Below, piece by piece: positions 1 to 11,527 of a stretch of DNA of 64,000 nucleotides; positions within the stretch are counted from its first letter, which is position 1, and each line of letters opens with the position of its first letter. The stretch is from Arthonia radiata (Eukaryota > Ascomycota > Arthoniomycetes > Arthoniales > Arthoniaceae). The DNA lies in contig PSQN01000017.1 in assembly GCA_002989075.1 (NCBI GenBank), forward strand, positions 4,694,768-4,758,767, written 5' to 3'. Under the pieces are notes generated by a model. That model was given only the letters and a program-made list of their open reading frames with translations, was not told where the DNA came from and did no database searches. The position numbers and the translations under genes are program-made.

Positions 1-1086
1 TCGACTACCGGCTATATCTTTCTACTCAGAAACGGAGCTCTTAGCTGAAATTCGAAGCTATAAAAAACGGTCGCCTTAAGCTCTTGTGAGGCCGAATATA
101 TGGCCCTTAAAGAAGCTATAAAGGAACAGTCATTTATCCGATTAATTGCTACCGAACTGTCTAGGATTTTTAAAGAAAATTCGATTACTACCGTTTTAGC
201 GGGTACTTTTAAAAAGTCTGCGGATAAAAAGACTCGGCGGGCTCTAATGCACTAAGCAAGCATATATTTGCCCGGGCAAGCCGGTCAAATTAGACCGAAG
301 ACCCCGGTTTTGCCGGTAAAACTGTTACTTACCGACAGCAATTCGACAAAAGAACTTACAAAAAACTCTACCTTCTGAGCTAAATTTAAGCATATTAATA
401 TACAGTATCACTATGTTAGAGAAAACGTTTAGGCAGGCCAAACAGAGCTCAAATACGTTTCTACAAAGAAACAATTAGCAGACGGTTTAACAAAACCGAT
501 CGACTTGGCTAAAATACTAACGTTTAGAACTTAAATTAGCTTACAATTCGGCTAAAACAACTAGTCGATTAAGAGGGTATATTAGAAATTAACCAACTAG
601 CTAGTTAGCCGGAATCCTTAGGGGCCTAGAGTATCGAATAGGTCCTACCAGCTGTCTCGGTCTAGAATAGAACAAGCCTTTTACCTAAAGGATTGGGCCT
701 AGTAGCCCGAGTTTAGAACAAAAAAGAGCATTGTACGACCCGTTATAGACAGCTGGCCCGTAGTCTAAGACAACATAGAATAAACTTAGAGACTAATAGT
801 TTTAGATAGATAGAATTACTATTTTATACGGTAAGTTACAGGTTATCTGGTTTCTATTAAAAAAACAGATATCTAGTAAGTTCTATACGGGCCGCTGGAC
901 TTAGATATATAAGCTAGAATCTCTCTAGAGAATTCTAGCTAACAAGACAGACAATATAACAACAGCTTCTTCTTGCTACTAAGTATTGTACCTATACTAA
1001 GCTTAAGTATTGCACTAGTCTTAAGCTAGTCTCGTCTTTCTACTCTTTATAGTAGTATTCTTCTTCTTCCCTGCACCTTTTTAACA
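1..1086 (+). mobile_element. Copia retrotransposon C1, 3' end (cut by window edge)
   Basis: This is the 3' end of a Ty1/Copia element. Positions about 79-110 read SCEAEYMALKEAIKE, the end of the Copia RNase H domain, and about 465-500 read KKQLADGLTKPID, the usual Copia pol tail. Several TAA/TAG codons break the frame, as RIP would do. A polypurine tract (AAGAGGG, 571-577) precedes the 3' LTR. The element sits inside Ty3 element A0: the next bases (from 1087) match A0 internal sequence seen also at about 1785. The 5' half and left TSD are outside the window; the right TSD should be ATAGC (1087-1091). Confidence 0.85.
580..1086 (+). repeat. 3' LTR of Copia element C1
   Basis: 507-bp LTR of the Copia family, matching the solo LTRs at 26181-26688 and 42621-43126 and the reverse LTR at 39509-40016. 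It begins TATTAGAAATTAACC (TG mutated to TA) and ends CTTTTTAACA. Differences from the other copies are G:C to A:T transitions. Confidence 0.85.
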
Positions 1087-1211
1087 ATAGCCGCTATAGA
1101 TAAGATATTGAACGTTAACAATAAAATAGACAAAAACTTCTTAGATAAACGTTCTAAACTTACTTTATTTCTAATACGCTTGGCTATATATTTTAAGACT
1201 TATAAGAATTA
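1087..1211 (+). mobile_element. Ty3 chromovirus A0, segment 1 (start of internal region)
   Basis: This segment matches A1 internal sequence at about 1786-1911 (start of the gag region). It ends at 1211 with AATTA, which recurs at 15827-15831 after A1, so it is the left TSD of A1. The 5' LTR and about 100 bp of A0 lie left of Copia C1, outside the window. Confidence 0.8.
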
Positions 1212-1682
1212 TATTACGGACACCAGCTCTAGACGGCCTAGCGTATATTTAAGCATTAACTACTACCAGTTATCTTAGCTCTACTAGCATTATTTCCGAC
1301 TAAGTCTATAAACCCGCCGTAGGTATTATCGAACAAGACGGCTATAAGGGTCTATATTCTCTATAAACCTAATATAGATATTATTAGATTAATAGATATA
1401 AAGAAACTTTCTTATATACCTTAAACTATATAGCTAAACTAATAACTAACCTTAAAATAGACTTTAGTCTATTAACTTAACATTTAAATATAAGTTTCTT
1501 AACTATATTTAGATAATATACTTTACCTTCTATCTACTTTAGTTAAGCCCCTCTTACCTTCTATAATCTATTTCGCCTCTCCTATCTTTTAGTCTCTAGT
1601 ATATAAGATACCTACTACTAAGGTTAATAAGTATATAAGATAAGTAAGCCTTAGTTTATTTCTTCTAGCGACCAGCGTTATA
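1212..1682 (+). repeat. 5' LTR of A1
   Basis: 471 bp, starting TATTACGG and ending GCGTTATA (TG..CA ends mutated by RIP). The internal region follows with CTTTAATAGACTCGC, the expected primer-binding-site position; the same junction occurs beside the 5' LTRs of D and A2. Confidence 0.9.
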
Positions 1683-4232
1683 CTTTAATAGACTCGCTAT
1701 AAAAGTAGAGAAAGTAGATTAATTATATCTACTACTTCGACACTTAATAGCCGCAACGCTATAAATAGGCTAGCCAGCAAGATAGCCGCTACAGATAAGA
1801 TATCGGACGTTAATACTAAAATAGATAAGAGCTTCTTAGATAAACGTTCTAAACTTACTTTATTTTTAATACGCTTAGCTATATACTTTAAGACTTATAA
1901 GAATTAGTTTCTAAATAACAGTACTATAGTTTTATTTGCTGTATTCTATATAAATAGTAAGGTATATAAATAATTTAACTTCTATCTTAAAGACTACCTC
2001 TATAAGGCACCTAATAAACGACAGAAAGAGACTAATAAGCTCTTCTCTAGCTTTACTACGTTTTAGTAAAAGCTTCGATAAATATATAGAAATATAGATT
2101 CTAAACGTACTGCTATATATAAACTTAAGATACTCCGCTAGATAAGATTAGCTAGCCGATACGCCGCTAAGTTCCTATAATATGCTAATTAAATTAGATA
2201 GAATAAAGAACCTCTAGTTAACGCCTTTTATAAAGGCTTAAAGGACTATATTAAGGGAATTATCTATATTTATAGAGAGAAGTTTACTAAACTAAAAAAG
2301 TTTATAGAACGAGCCAAGAAAATTAACAACAGCAACTTTAAATAACAGTTCGAGAAGAAAGAAGCTAACTTAGATAAGTTTATTTAAACTTAAAGTAAGT
2401 ACAACTTACAATAGAACCGGAGTAATTTAATAGAATTAGACTTTATAAGGCTCTATAAGAAACTAAACAACCAAGAACGAAAACATAGAATAAAGAATAA
2501 GCTATACTTATATTACGGAAAACTAGAGCATTAAGTTAAAGAATGCCGTTCTAAAAAATAACAGTTTAATAGTACTAGCAGAAACGAACACAATCGATCT
2601 TAGAAATCCTATTTCCTACGACAATAGTTTAATATAACTATCTAGACACAGAAGAACAACGGTTGCAATAAGGCGATAGAATTGCTAGCAGCCTTCTTTG
2701 ACCGCTGGTATAAGAACTTAACTAAGAGTTGTCCTCTTTAAGCGTTAGAACTTCTATCTAAGATTAACCAGAACTAGTATAAGTACGTTACTAGATTAAT
2801 TAAGAAGTAGAAGAATATCTACTAAAGTACCTTCTATAACTAGAAAGATACTTACTAGATTACTTTTAATAAGAAGTATAATAAGCTAAACTTATTTAAT
2901 TTATATAAGAACTAGGATACAAATAGTAAGTTATAGAAAGAAATAAAGAAACGACAAATAAAATAGAAACAATAGAATCTATAGAACTAGAACAATATTA
3001 ACCGCACTATTTTAAGGCAGCAAATATAAGATACTATTACACCACATAAAACACTATTTTAGACTACGTACTACAATAATAATTATACAATTTATAAATC
3101 CGATAAATTAGAATTAGAATAGTAGCCGAGAAAACCAATATCTTTAAAACAAGGTTTGATACAAGAACTAGACCTTACTCGAGAACAATTTAGGTTACCT
3201 TACCTAGAAACCTAAGGGAAATTTAAGAAAGAATAGACCGTAGAAGCTAAGCAAGATAGCAGCTACGATACGTTATAAGCAAAATAACAACTTAAAGACA
3301 AAAATATAGATTCTAATAGTATAGAATCTTTACTTAAGAACGATACTAATTAGAAAGAATAAACTCTAATCTGTTAAAAAGGAATAATATAGAGACTTTG
3401 TTAGTTAGCCTTCTATAATAGAAAGTTAAGCGCTAATAGAGATATTAACGATATTCTAGAATATATTTATTTATATCTACAATAACTAGTAAACTACCTT
3501 ATTAGGGGTCTAGAATTATATAGTTAGTACTAATATCTTTAACTAACAATATATAATCTATAGATACGATAGGTTTTAACCAGCAATAGTTATATAATTA
3601 AGACAGGAATTGTAAACAACAAACTAAACGTTATAATAAAGACAGTACTAGAACATTCTATACAGAAATTCTTATAGCAAATTAATCGATAATAGGTTCT
3701 AATATCTAAAATACTTTAGAACGTACATAATTAACAGAAAAAAGACTAAGCCGACTACTTTAAGGGTAGTGGTACCGGTCTGTTTAACGGTTAGACCCTC
3801 TAAAGGCCTAGCTCTGTACAAGCTTAGCTTTTTACAGAACATATTTTTATACTTAAGCAACAATAAACTATAAAAACATTAAAATTATAATCGATTCAGA
3901 CGCAATAGACAACTTTATTTTAATACGCTACGTTAAAAAGTATTAAATATAAATATAAAAGAAGAAATTACTTTATACACTATTTAAATTTTAAAAGATA
4001 GAGAAAAGAGTTAACTATAAAAACTTTACTAATAAGTATAATAATTAAAGACTATTAAAAAGAAATTACTTATAATATTATAAATATTAACTAGTACTAC
4101 GCTGTACTAAGTATACTTTAGTTATAACAATATAACTTAGAAGTAGATTAAAAAACTAAGAAACTTCTCTTTACTAGGTATAAGCACTCTAAACAAGAGT
4201 TGTTTTATAAAATAGATACCTTATAAGCTATC
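1683..4232 (+). pseudogene. A1 gag and protease remnant
   Basis: Gag capsid-like reading frame from about 1970, then a CCHC zinc knuckle at about 2508-2560 (LYYGKLEH..KEC, with one Cys turned to Tyr), then a retropepsin motif at about 3885-3920 (IIDSDAIDNFI, where DSGA is expected). Most broken codons are TAG or TAA. The coding region stops at the insertion of D (TSD CTATC, 4228-4232) and resumes at 11528. RIP-inactivated. Confidence 0.85.
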
Positions 4233-4682
4233 TGTAACGCCGGTCGCTGGGAGAACCGAACTAAGGCTTACTTACCTTGTATGCTTGTCGACCTTAATAG
4301 TAGGTATCTTGTGTGCTAGAGACTAAAAGGTAGGAGAGGCGAGATAGATTATAGAAGGTAAGAGGGGCTTAACTAAGATAGATAGAAGATAAAGTATGTT
4401 ACCTAAATAGAGTTAAGGAACTTGTATTTAGATATTAAGTTAATAGACTGAAGTCTATCTTAGAGTCGGTCATTAGTCTGGTTATATAGTCTAAGGTATA
4501 TAGGTATATTTCTCTATATTCGACGGTTCCGATACTTTCTTTGTCGTATAGTTGGGATTCTATTGCGATATAGCGACGTTGCCGACGTCGCTATATCGAA
4601 GTCGTTAGATATACTATATAATACTTTAATAAGGCGGGCTGCGCTTAGCCCTGTACTAGCCTAATATAGTAAGATCGTAACA
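4233..4682 (-). repeat. 3' LTR of D
   Basis: 450 bp. Reading on the plus strand it runs from TGTAACGCCGG to GATCGTAACA, so both TG..CA ends are intact. It differs from the partner LTR at 11073-11522 by transitions only where I compared them. The part 4233 to about 4502 is shared with the family A LTR; the rest is not. Confidence 0.9.
4566..4598. repeat. Perfect 14-bp inverted repeat in the D LTR
   Basis: Arms 4566-4579 and 4585-4598 (CGATATAGCGACGT and its complement) flank a 5-base loop. The partner LTR has the same structure at 11407-11437, with C:G to T:A changes on both arms so that pairing is kept. Function unknown; a hairpin in the transcript or a regulatory site is possible. Confidence 0.7.
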
Positions 4683-4858
4683 CAAGGTCCTCTCTTTAAG
4701 GCTAGTCGTCCTCGACGGCCCTAGAGACATTAAAACCTTGTCGTTCCTCTGTAATAGATTTAGTTCTGTAAGTCGTTATATCTAAAGTTAAGAAAGTCCC
4801 TAGCGCTAATAAAGTGCTTAAGATCAATACTATTCTTACCGAAGTCTGTAGTTAAGAG

Positions 4859-5441
4859 ATGCCTCTGTATTTCCGTTGCTCTTATCTAAGTAAGAAGTGT
4901 GTCCTAAAGTCTGGGAAGGCATCGTATTTTGTGTATACCCGCGATAAGAAGTCGTATAACGTTCGTCCGTCGTTAGAGAATAGTTAGTTTCTATCTTACG
5001 TTTGTTGTCCTTGTTAATTTAACTTATTTTTTAGCTCGAAGTATTTATTCTTAGTACTTACGGGTGTCGGATGCCCTCTAGGGGCAACGCAAGCGTTTAT
5101 CGGAAGAAAAGAAAGTCGTTTGTACGGCGAAAAGGTAGCGCAAAGTTATTAAAGCGGCGGTTGTAGATTTAAAGAAGGAGCTCGAAAGGTTACGTATCTA
5201 GGCGTAGAACAAAATAAATTAGAATAATACATTATTTGAAGAAGAATGGCTGGCGGCTATGTTCAGTAGTAATATTGTAGAGGTACTAAGTAGCTTAAGT
5301 GTAAATTTTCGTAACAATTTGTTTCTAGAGTTAGGTAGTAGGCTACTAATATAGTAAGCTAGTTTGTTTATAGATAACCTAAGTATTAATAAGATACACT
5401 AGATAGTAAATTAGAGTATTAATACTGCTACGACTAATTAA
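4859..5441 (+). pseudogene. Antisense Zn2Cys6-like coiled-coil gene of element D (two exons, RIP-damaged)
   Basis: This gene lies opposite to gag-pol, between the pol 3' end and the 3' LTR. Exon 1 is 4859-4982 (124 nt, ATG start). A 52-nt intron at 4983-5034 has donor GTTAGT, a TTTAAC branch-like site and acceptor TTTTAG. Exon 2 is 5035-5441 (407 nt, TAA stop present in all A and D copies). The product would be 176 aa. Exon 1 keeps Cys7 and Cys14; Tyr at 4, 23, 26 and 33 come from TAT codons that fit RIP of TGT, giving C-x2-C-x6-C-x8-C-x2-C-x6-C, the spacing of a fungal zinc cluster. Exon 2 is rich in Lys, Glu, Arg and Leu (for example AVVDLKKELERL) and probably forms a coiled coil. In-frame TAG/TAA codons fit mutated Gln codons. 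Function unknown; a DNA-binding or regulatory role is inference. Confidence 0.75.
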
Positions 5442-8400
5442 TATTCTAGTCCCAATATCGTTAAATAGTATCTTTATAGTTAGTCAGGTTTTGTTCCAAT
5501 TTCTATTAATTTTTGTATTCGAAATATCCTTTCTACTTTATAAGATATTGTCGTTTACCTCGGTATTATCTATAAGCTCGAATTGTTTCGACCTTATACT
5601 TAGGTTCTTAATTATTAGAGAGAATTTCTAGGTTAGGTTGTTCTACTTCTTAAGAGTAGACTAGCTTTAATAGCGCTACATAGAATATAGGATGTATCCT
5701 TATTGTCTTTAGAAGTTTAAGTTTAAATGTTACGGGTCTTAATTGCTGTAAGATTTTAAACGGTTCTGTCTTAATATAGTCGAGTTTTTTGCTTGGTCTG
5801 ATAGTTTTTAAGTTTCTTATAAGCAAGTAAGCTCTTCCCCTCTCTTTTATACTTATATTTAGAGTAGTTCTTAATTTGTTATACTATTGTCTTGTTTGTT
5901 TGTTAATAAACTCGCTGTTAGACTTTAACTGCTAGTAAAGGGTCTTTATACTTATAGCTATTCGTATAGCTATCTCGTTTTTAGTAGTATTGTGTAGTTG
6001 TCTTCTCTAAAGAGGGTAATAGCTATATAAGGTATAGAACGGAGTTGTCTTAGTTATATTGTTTTTAGTATCGTTGTACGCTGCTTATGCTACTAGTAGT
6101 AACTATACCTAGTCGTTCTGCTAGTAGTTAATATATGCCCGAAGGTACTATTTAAGTGTTTAATTTGTTCGTTCTGTCTGTCTGTCTGTTTGTAGATAGA
6201 ATAATGTTAATATTTTTTGTTTTGTCTTTAGCTGTTATATTAGAGATGTTTAAAATCGTAAGACAAATTTCTAGTCTCTGTCTAAGACGATTCTTTGCGG
6301 TTAACCGTGGTTAGCTAAGATAATCTATAGGAAGGTATACGTTAACTATTCTAAGTTGCTAGCTTCCCTGTAAGGTACGAAGTACGCGTACTTTGTTAGT
6401 TTGTTGCATATAACTAGGATAGCGTTGTAAGCTATTCTTATGAGTAAATCCTTGGAGGCTGGTAACTTAGTAATAAAGTCTAGTAAGACTGTATATTATA
6501 GTCTTTTAGGTGTCTCGAGTAGTTATAGTTTACTGTATAGTAAATGCCTCGGGTACTTAGTTCTTACGCATATATTGTATTCTCGGATATAATCCTCGAC
6601 GTAGTATCGGATTCTTAGGATATAATAGGTCCTTATAATCTTTTCTATAGTATTATCGATGCCTTTATGTCCTTTAGTTAGGTTATCGTAGAAGTTACTA
6701 ATAATGTTTTAGATTAGATTCCTTAGGACGTAGATTTTGCCTTAGAATTCGTAGTAGCCTCTATTGTTCTTAGTTAATCCTAGGTATCGTTTCTCGTTTT
6801 CCTGGTAGGTCTTAGAGTCGTTTAGGATATCTAGGATTCGGCTGTCTAGTTTAATAACAAACTCTGTTGTTATAGCTAATTAATTGTATCTAATCTCGTT
6901 ATTGTGTTCTCGAAATATTGCGTGCTCGACGTATTTCTTGTTATTAAGGTAATCTAGTCGTCGGCTTAGAGCGTTAGCTCTATCGTTCTTAGAACCCTTC
7001 TTGTAGATAATAATAAAGTTGTATAGAGCTATAGTTTTTAACTATCTAACTTGTCTGCGGTTGAGTTTCTTTGTTGTCGTAAAATAAGTTAGGTTCTTAT
7101 AATCTGTATATACTATAATCGTATAGTTTGTTCCTTTTAAGTAAGCTCGCTATGTTTTGAATGCTGCTATAATGGTTAAAAGCTCTTTATCGTAAATATT
7201 ATAGTTCTGTTCTGTAAGTAATATCTTTCTTGAGTAGAAAGCTACTGGTCTAAGCTTTTCTTCTTTATTGTTTTAACTTATGTATGCTCCAATTATATAG
7301 TCTAACGCGTCTATTTTTATAATAATCGGTAGGTTAGGGTTAAATATTGCTAGTATAGGCTCGATCTTAAAAGCTTCCTTAAGCTCTTTAAATACTGATT
7401 GTTCTTTCTACGTCTAAAAGAATCCTATCGATTGCTTCGTCTATTGAGACAGCGGTGCTGTAATTCGGCTAAAGTTAAATATCTATCGCCTGTAGTAATT
7501 AGTAAAACTAAGAAACTATTGTAGTTGTTTTATATTCTTTAGTGTAGGCTAGGTTAGAACGGATTAAATTTTTGAATCTTCTATTTAAAGACTGTGCTCG
7601 GTAATTATAAATCCAAGAAATTCGACGGATTGTTGATAGAACTAGGTTTTCTTTATATTAATTTGTAAATCGGTACGCACTAATCTTTCTAATACCTTCT
7701 TAATATGTTTCTTATATTCTTTTAGTATACAGCTACATACTAGGATATCGTCTAGATAAGTAGTTATAAATATATCTAGGTAATTACTAAGTGTGTTGTT
7801 AATTAGTTTCTAAAATAATACTGGTGCGTTTATTAGTCTAAAGGGTATAACGCAATACTCAAAAAGTCTGTGTCTAGTACGGAAGGCTGTTTTCTATTCT
7901 TTGCCTTTCTTTATATAGATTAGGTTATAGGCTCCTTGTAAGTTAAACTTAGTAAACTATTGTACGTTATACAACCGATCTATTATTTTGTCGATACGTA
8001 GCAAAGGATATTAGTTTTTAATAGTTATCTTGTTTAGCTGTCTATAATCTACGTAGAGTCGTAGTTTGCTATTCTTCTTTGGTACGAAGAGTATCAGGTA
8101 TCCGGCTAGTAATATTAATTTCCGGATAAATTCTTTCTTAAGATTTTTGTTAAGATAGTCGCAGAGTGCTTAATTTTCTGCTTCTAATAGGAAGTATATT
8201 AGACCGAATATTAGCGTTTTGCCCTTCTATAAAGGTATTGTGTAATCCTACGGTTTATGTTCTAGAAGAGCTGAGTTCGGCTTAGCTTCTTTAAACAGGT
8301 ATCGGAATTAATTGTATTTCTTAAGTATCTTAGTAATTAACTAAGTACTTATCGTCGTATAGAATCGTTAACGTGCAGTTGTCTCTTATTTATACTTGCG

Positions 8401-10750
8401 TGTAGCTAGCTACAGACGAGATACTGCGTTAGACTTCTCTTATAGAATATCTGAATGTTGGAGTATAGTAGTACTAACCCGCGTAAGTTCTTTATCGCGC
8501 TCCTTATTCTTACTACTAAAAATAGCTTGTAAGATATTCGTTCTGCAGAACGACTCTTGTTTAGAGTGCTTGTACCTAGTAAAGAGGAGCTTCTTAGTTC
8601 TCTAATCTACTTTTAGATTATATTGTTGTAACTAGGGTATACCTAGTATAGCGTAGTACTAGTTAATATCTACAATATTATAAGTAATTTCTTCTTAATA
8701 GTCCTTAATTGTTATGCTTATTGGTAAAGTCTTGTAGTCGACTTTTTCCTCTACTCTTTGAAATTTAAACAGTACGTACGGTAATTTCTTCTTTTATATT
8801 TATATCTAGCACTTCTTAACGCAGCATATTGAGATAAAGTTGCTTATTGCGCTTAAATTAATTATAATTTTAATGTTTCTATAGTTTATCGTTACCCGAG
8901 TATATAGATATATTTTATAGGCAGTCGAGCTCGCGTAGAGCTAAACTCTTAGAGGGTCTAACCGTTGGACGGGCCGGTACTACTGCCCTTAAAGTAGTCG
9001 GTCTAGTCTTTTTCCTGTTAATTGTATACGTTCTAAAGTATTTTAGGTACCGGAACCTATTGTCGGTTAATTTGCTATAAGAATTCCTGTATAAGGTGTT
9101 CTAGTACTACTTTTATTATAACGTCTAGTTTATTGTTTACGATCTCTACTTTAATTATATAACTATTACTAATTAAGACTTGTTGTGTTTATAGGTTGTA
9201 TATTGTTAATTAAAGATATTAATACTAACTACGTAATTTTAAATCTCTAATAAGGTAGTTTACTAGTCGTTGTAGGCGTAAATAAATATATCTCGGAATA
9301 TTGTTAATATCTTTATTAGCGCTTAACTTTCTATTGTAGAAGGCTAACTAACAAAGTTTCTATATTATTCCTTCTCAACGAATTAGAGTTTGCTCTTTCT
9401 AATTAGTATTATTCTCGAGTAAGGATTTTGTACTATTAGAATCTATATTTTTGTCTTTAAGTCGTTGTCTTGTCTATAACGTATCGTAGCTACTATCTTG
9501 CTTAGCTTCTATAGTCTGTTCTTCCTTAAATTTCTCTTAGGTTTCTAGATAAGGTAACCTAGGTCGTTCTCGAGTAAGGCCTAGTTCTTGTATTAAACCT
9601 TGTTTTAGGGATATTAGTTTCTTTAGCTACTATTCTAATCCCAATTTATTAGATTTGTGGGTCGTATAATTATTATTATAGTATACAGTTTAGAATAGTG
9701 TTTCGTGTAGTATAGCGGTATCTCGTATCTACTGTCTCGGAATAGTGCGGTTAATGTTGTTTCAGTCCTATAAGTTTTGTTGTTCCTGTTTTATTTGTCG
9801 TTCCTTTGTTTCTTGCTATAACTCAATGTCTGTATCTTAGTTTTTGTATAAATTAAACAAATTCTACTCTTAGTGCTTCTCGTTGGACGAAACCTGATGA
9901 GTGTTTTTCTGGTTACAGAAGGTATTTCAATAGATATTCTTCTACTCCTTGGTTAGTTTAGTAACGTACTTATACTAGTTCTGGGTAGTCTTTTGTAGAA
10001 GACCTAATTCTTAGAGAAGGTAGCTCTCGGTCGGGTCCTTCTGTTAGCAGTTAGAGAAGGCTGCTAGTAGTTTTATTGCCTTATCGCGACTATTGTCCTC
10101 TTTTGTCTAAGTAGTTATATTAAACTATTGTCGTAGGAGACAGGGTTTCTAAGATCGATTGTTGTACTCGTTTCTATCGGTACTATTAAACTATTGTTTC
10201 TTAAAACGGTATTCTTTAACTTAATGCTCTGGCTTTCTGTAATACAAGCATAGCTTATTCTTTATTCTGTGTTCTCTTTCTTGGTTGTTTAGTTTCCTTC
10301 GAGGCTTTATAAAATCTAGCTCTATTGGATCGCCTCGGTCTTATCGTAAGTTTGCTCGATTCTTTGCTCTATAGAATCTATTAGTAGGGTTACCCTTCTT
10401 TTCTATCTATCTTTTAAAGTTACTGTCGTTAATCTCCTTTGCTCGTTGTATAAAGTTATTGAGATTATTAAACTTCTCTCTACGAATATAGATTATTTCC
10501 TTAATATAATCCTTAAGTCCTTCGTAAAAGGTCTCGATAAGGGGTTTCTTATCCTATCCTATTTAATTAGCATACTGTATAAATTTGGCGGCATACCTGC
10601 TTGCTAGTTCTATTTATTTAAGGTTCCTAAGCTTTCTAATAGCGACGCGTTTAGCGTCGGTCTATCTAAAGATTTTGCAAAGCTTCTTTTAAAAGAAAGT
10701 AAAGCTAGTAAAGAACTCGTCGGTATCCTCGCGCCTGCTCTTTATCGGAG
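5442..10750 (-). pseudogene. D gag-pol remnant
   Basis: Read on the minus strand from high to low coordinates: CCHC zinc knuckle at about 10200-10250 (CLYYRKPEH..KE), retropepsin at about 8830-8870, RT with YLDDILV at about 7735-7770, integrase with DRD.KFVLRF at about 6245-6290, and a chromodomain at about 5510-5590 (YLIK.KGY). This order, with integrase after RNase H and a terminal chromodomain, defines a Ty3 chromovirus. TAG/TAA codons interrupt every domain. Confidence 0.85.
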
Positions 10751-11072
10751 TAAATAAGAAATCGTTGAGGTAATATTTAATCTACTTGTAAGCATCTTTA
10801 TCTATACAAGAGGTAGCGAATAGAACTATAGTAGTATCGTTTAGAAACTAGTCTTTGTAAGTTCTAAAGTATACGACTAGGCGTATTAAGAATAAAGTAA
10901 CTTTAGAACGTTTATCTAAGAAGCTCTTTTCTATCTTAGTATTAACGTCCGATATCTTACTCGTACTAGTTATTCTGTTGGCCAACCTGTTTGCAGCGTC
11001 GCGGCTATTAGGTACCGAAGTAGTAAATATAATTAATCTACTTTCTCTACTTTTGTAGCGAGTCTATTAAAG

Positions 11073-11522
11073 TATAACGCTAGTCGCTAAGAGAACTAAA
11101 CTAAGGCTTACTTACCTTATATACTTATCGACCTTAGTAGTAGGTATCTTGTATGCTAGAGACTAAAAGATAGGAGAGGCGAGATAGATTATAGAAGGTA
11201 AGAGAGGCTTAATTAAGATAGATAGAAGATAAAGTACGTTACCTAAATAGAGTTAAGGAACTTATATTTAGATATTAAGTTAATAGACTAAAGTCTATTT
11301 TAGAGTCGGCTATTAGTTTAGCTATATAGTTTAAGGTATATAGGTATATTCCTCTATGTTTAATAGTCCCGATACTTTCTTTGTCGCGTAGTTGGGATCC
11401 TATTACAATATAGCGACGTTACTAACGTCGCTATATTAAAGTTATCGGGTATACTATATAATACTTTAATAAGGCGGGCTGCGCTTAGCTCTGTACTAGC
11501 CTAATATAGTAAGATCGTAACA
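11073..11522 (-). repeat. 5' LTR of D
   Basis: 450 bp, TATAACGC to GATCGTAACA on the plus strand. GCGAGTCTATTAAAG just below it is the primer-binding-site region on the minus strand. It contains the hairpin copy at 11407-11437. Confidence 0.9.
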
Positions 11523-11527
11523 CTATC

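Larger units (their letters stand above)
4233..11522 (-). mobile_element. Ty3 chromovirus D (full length, least mutated copy)
   Basis: 7290-bp element with 450-bp LTRs at both ends and TSD CTATC (4228-4232 and 11523-11527). It is related to family A: same gene order, the same primer-site junction, and the same last 270 bp of LTR, but a different LTR 5' part. It is visibly less AT-rich than its neighbours and keeps an undamaged YLDDILV motif in RT, so it is probably the youngest or least-RIPped insertion. No long open frame remains. Confidence 0.92.

Noticed and set aside
4566-4598. CRISPR-like or terminator reading of the palindrome in the D LTR
   Set aside because: Only one inverted repeat per LTR and no spacer array; the organism is a eukaryote.
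8396-8605. Open frame of 69 codons on the plus strand in D
   Set aside because: It is antisense to the D pol region, has no ATG start and no conserved counterpart in the A copies; chance frame.
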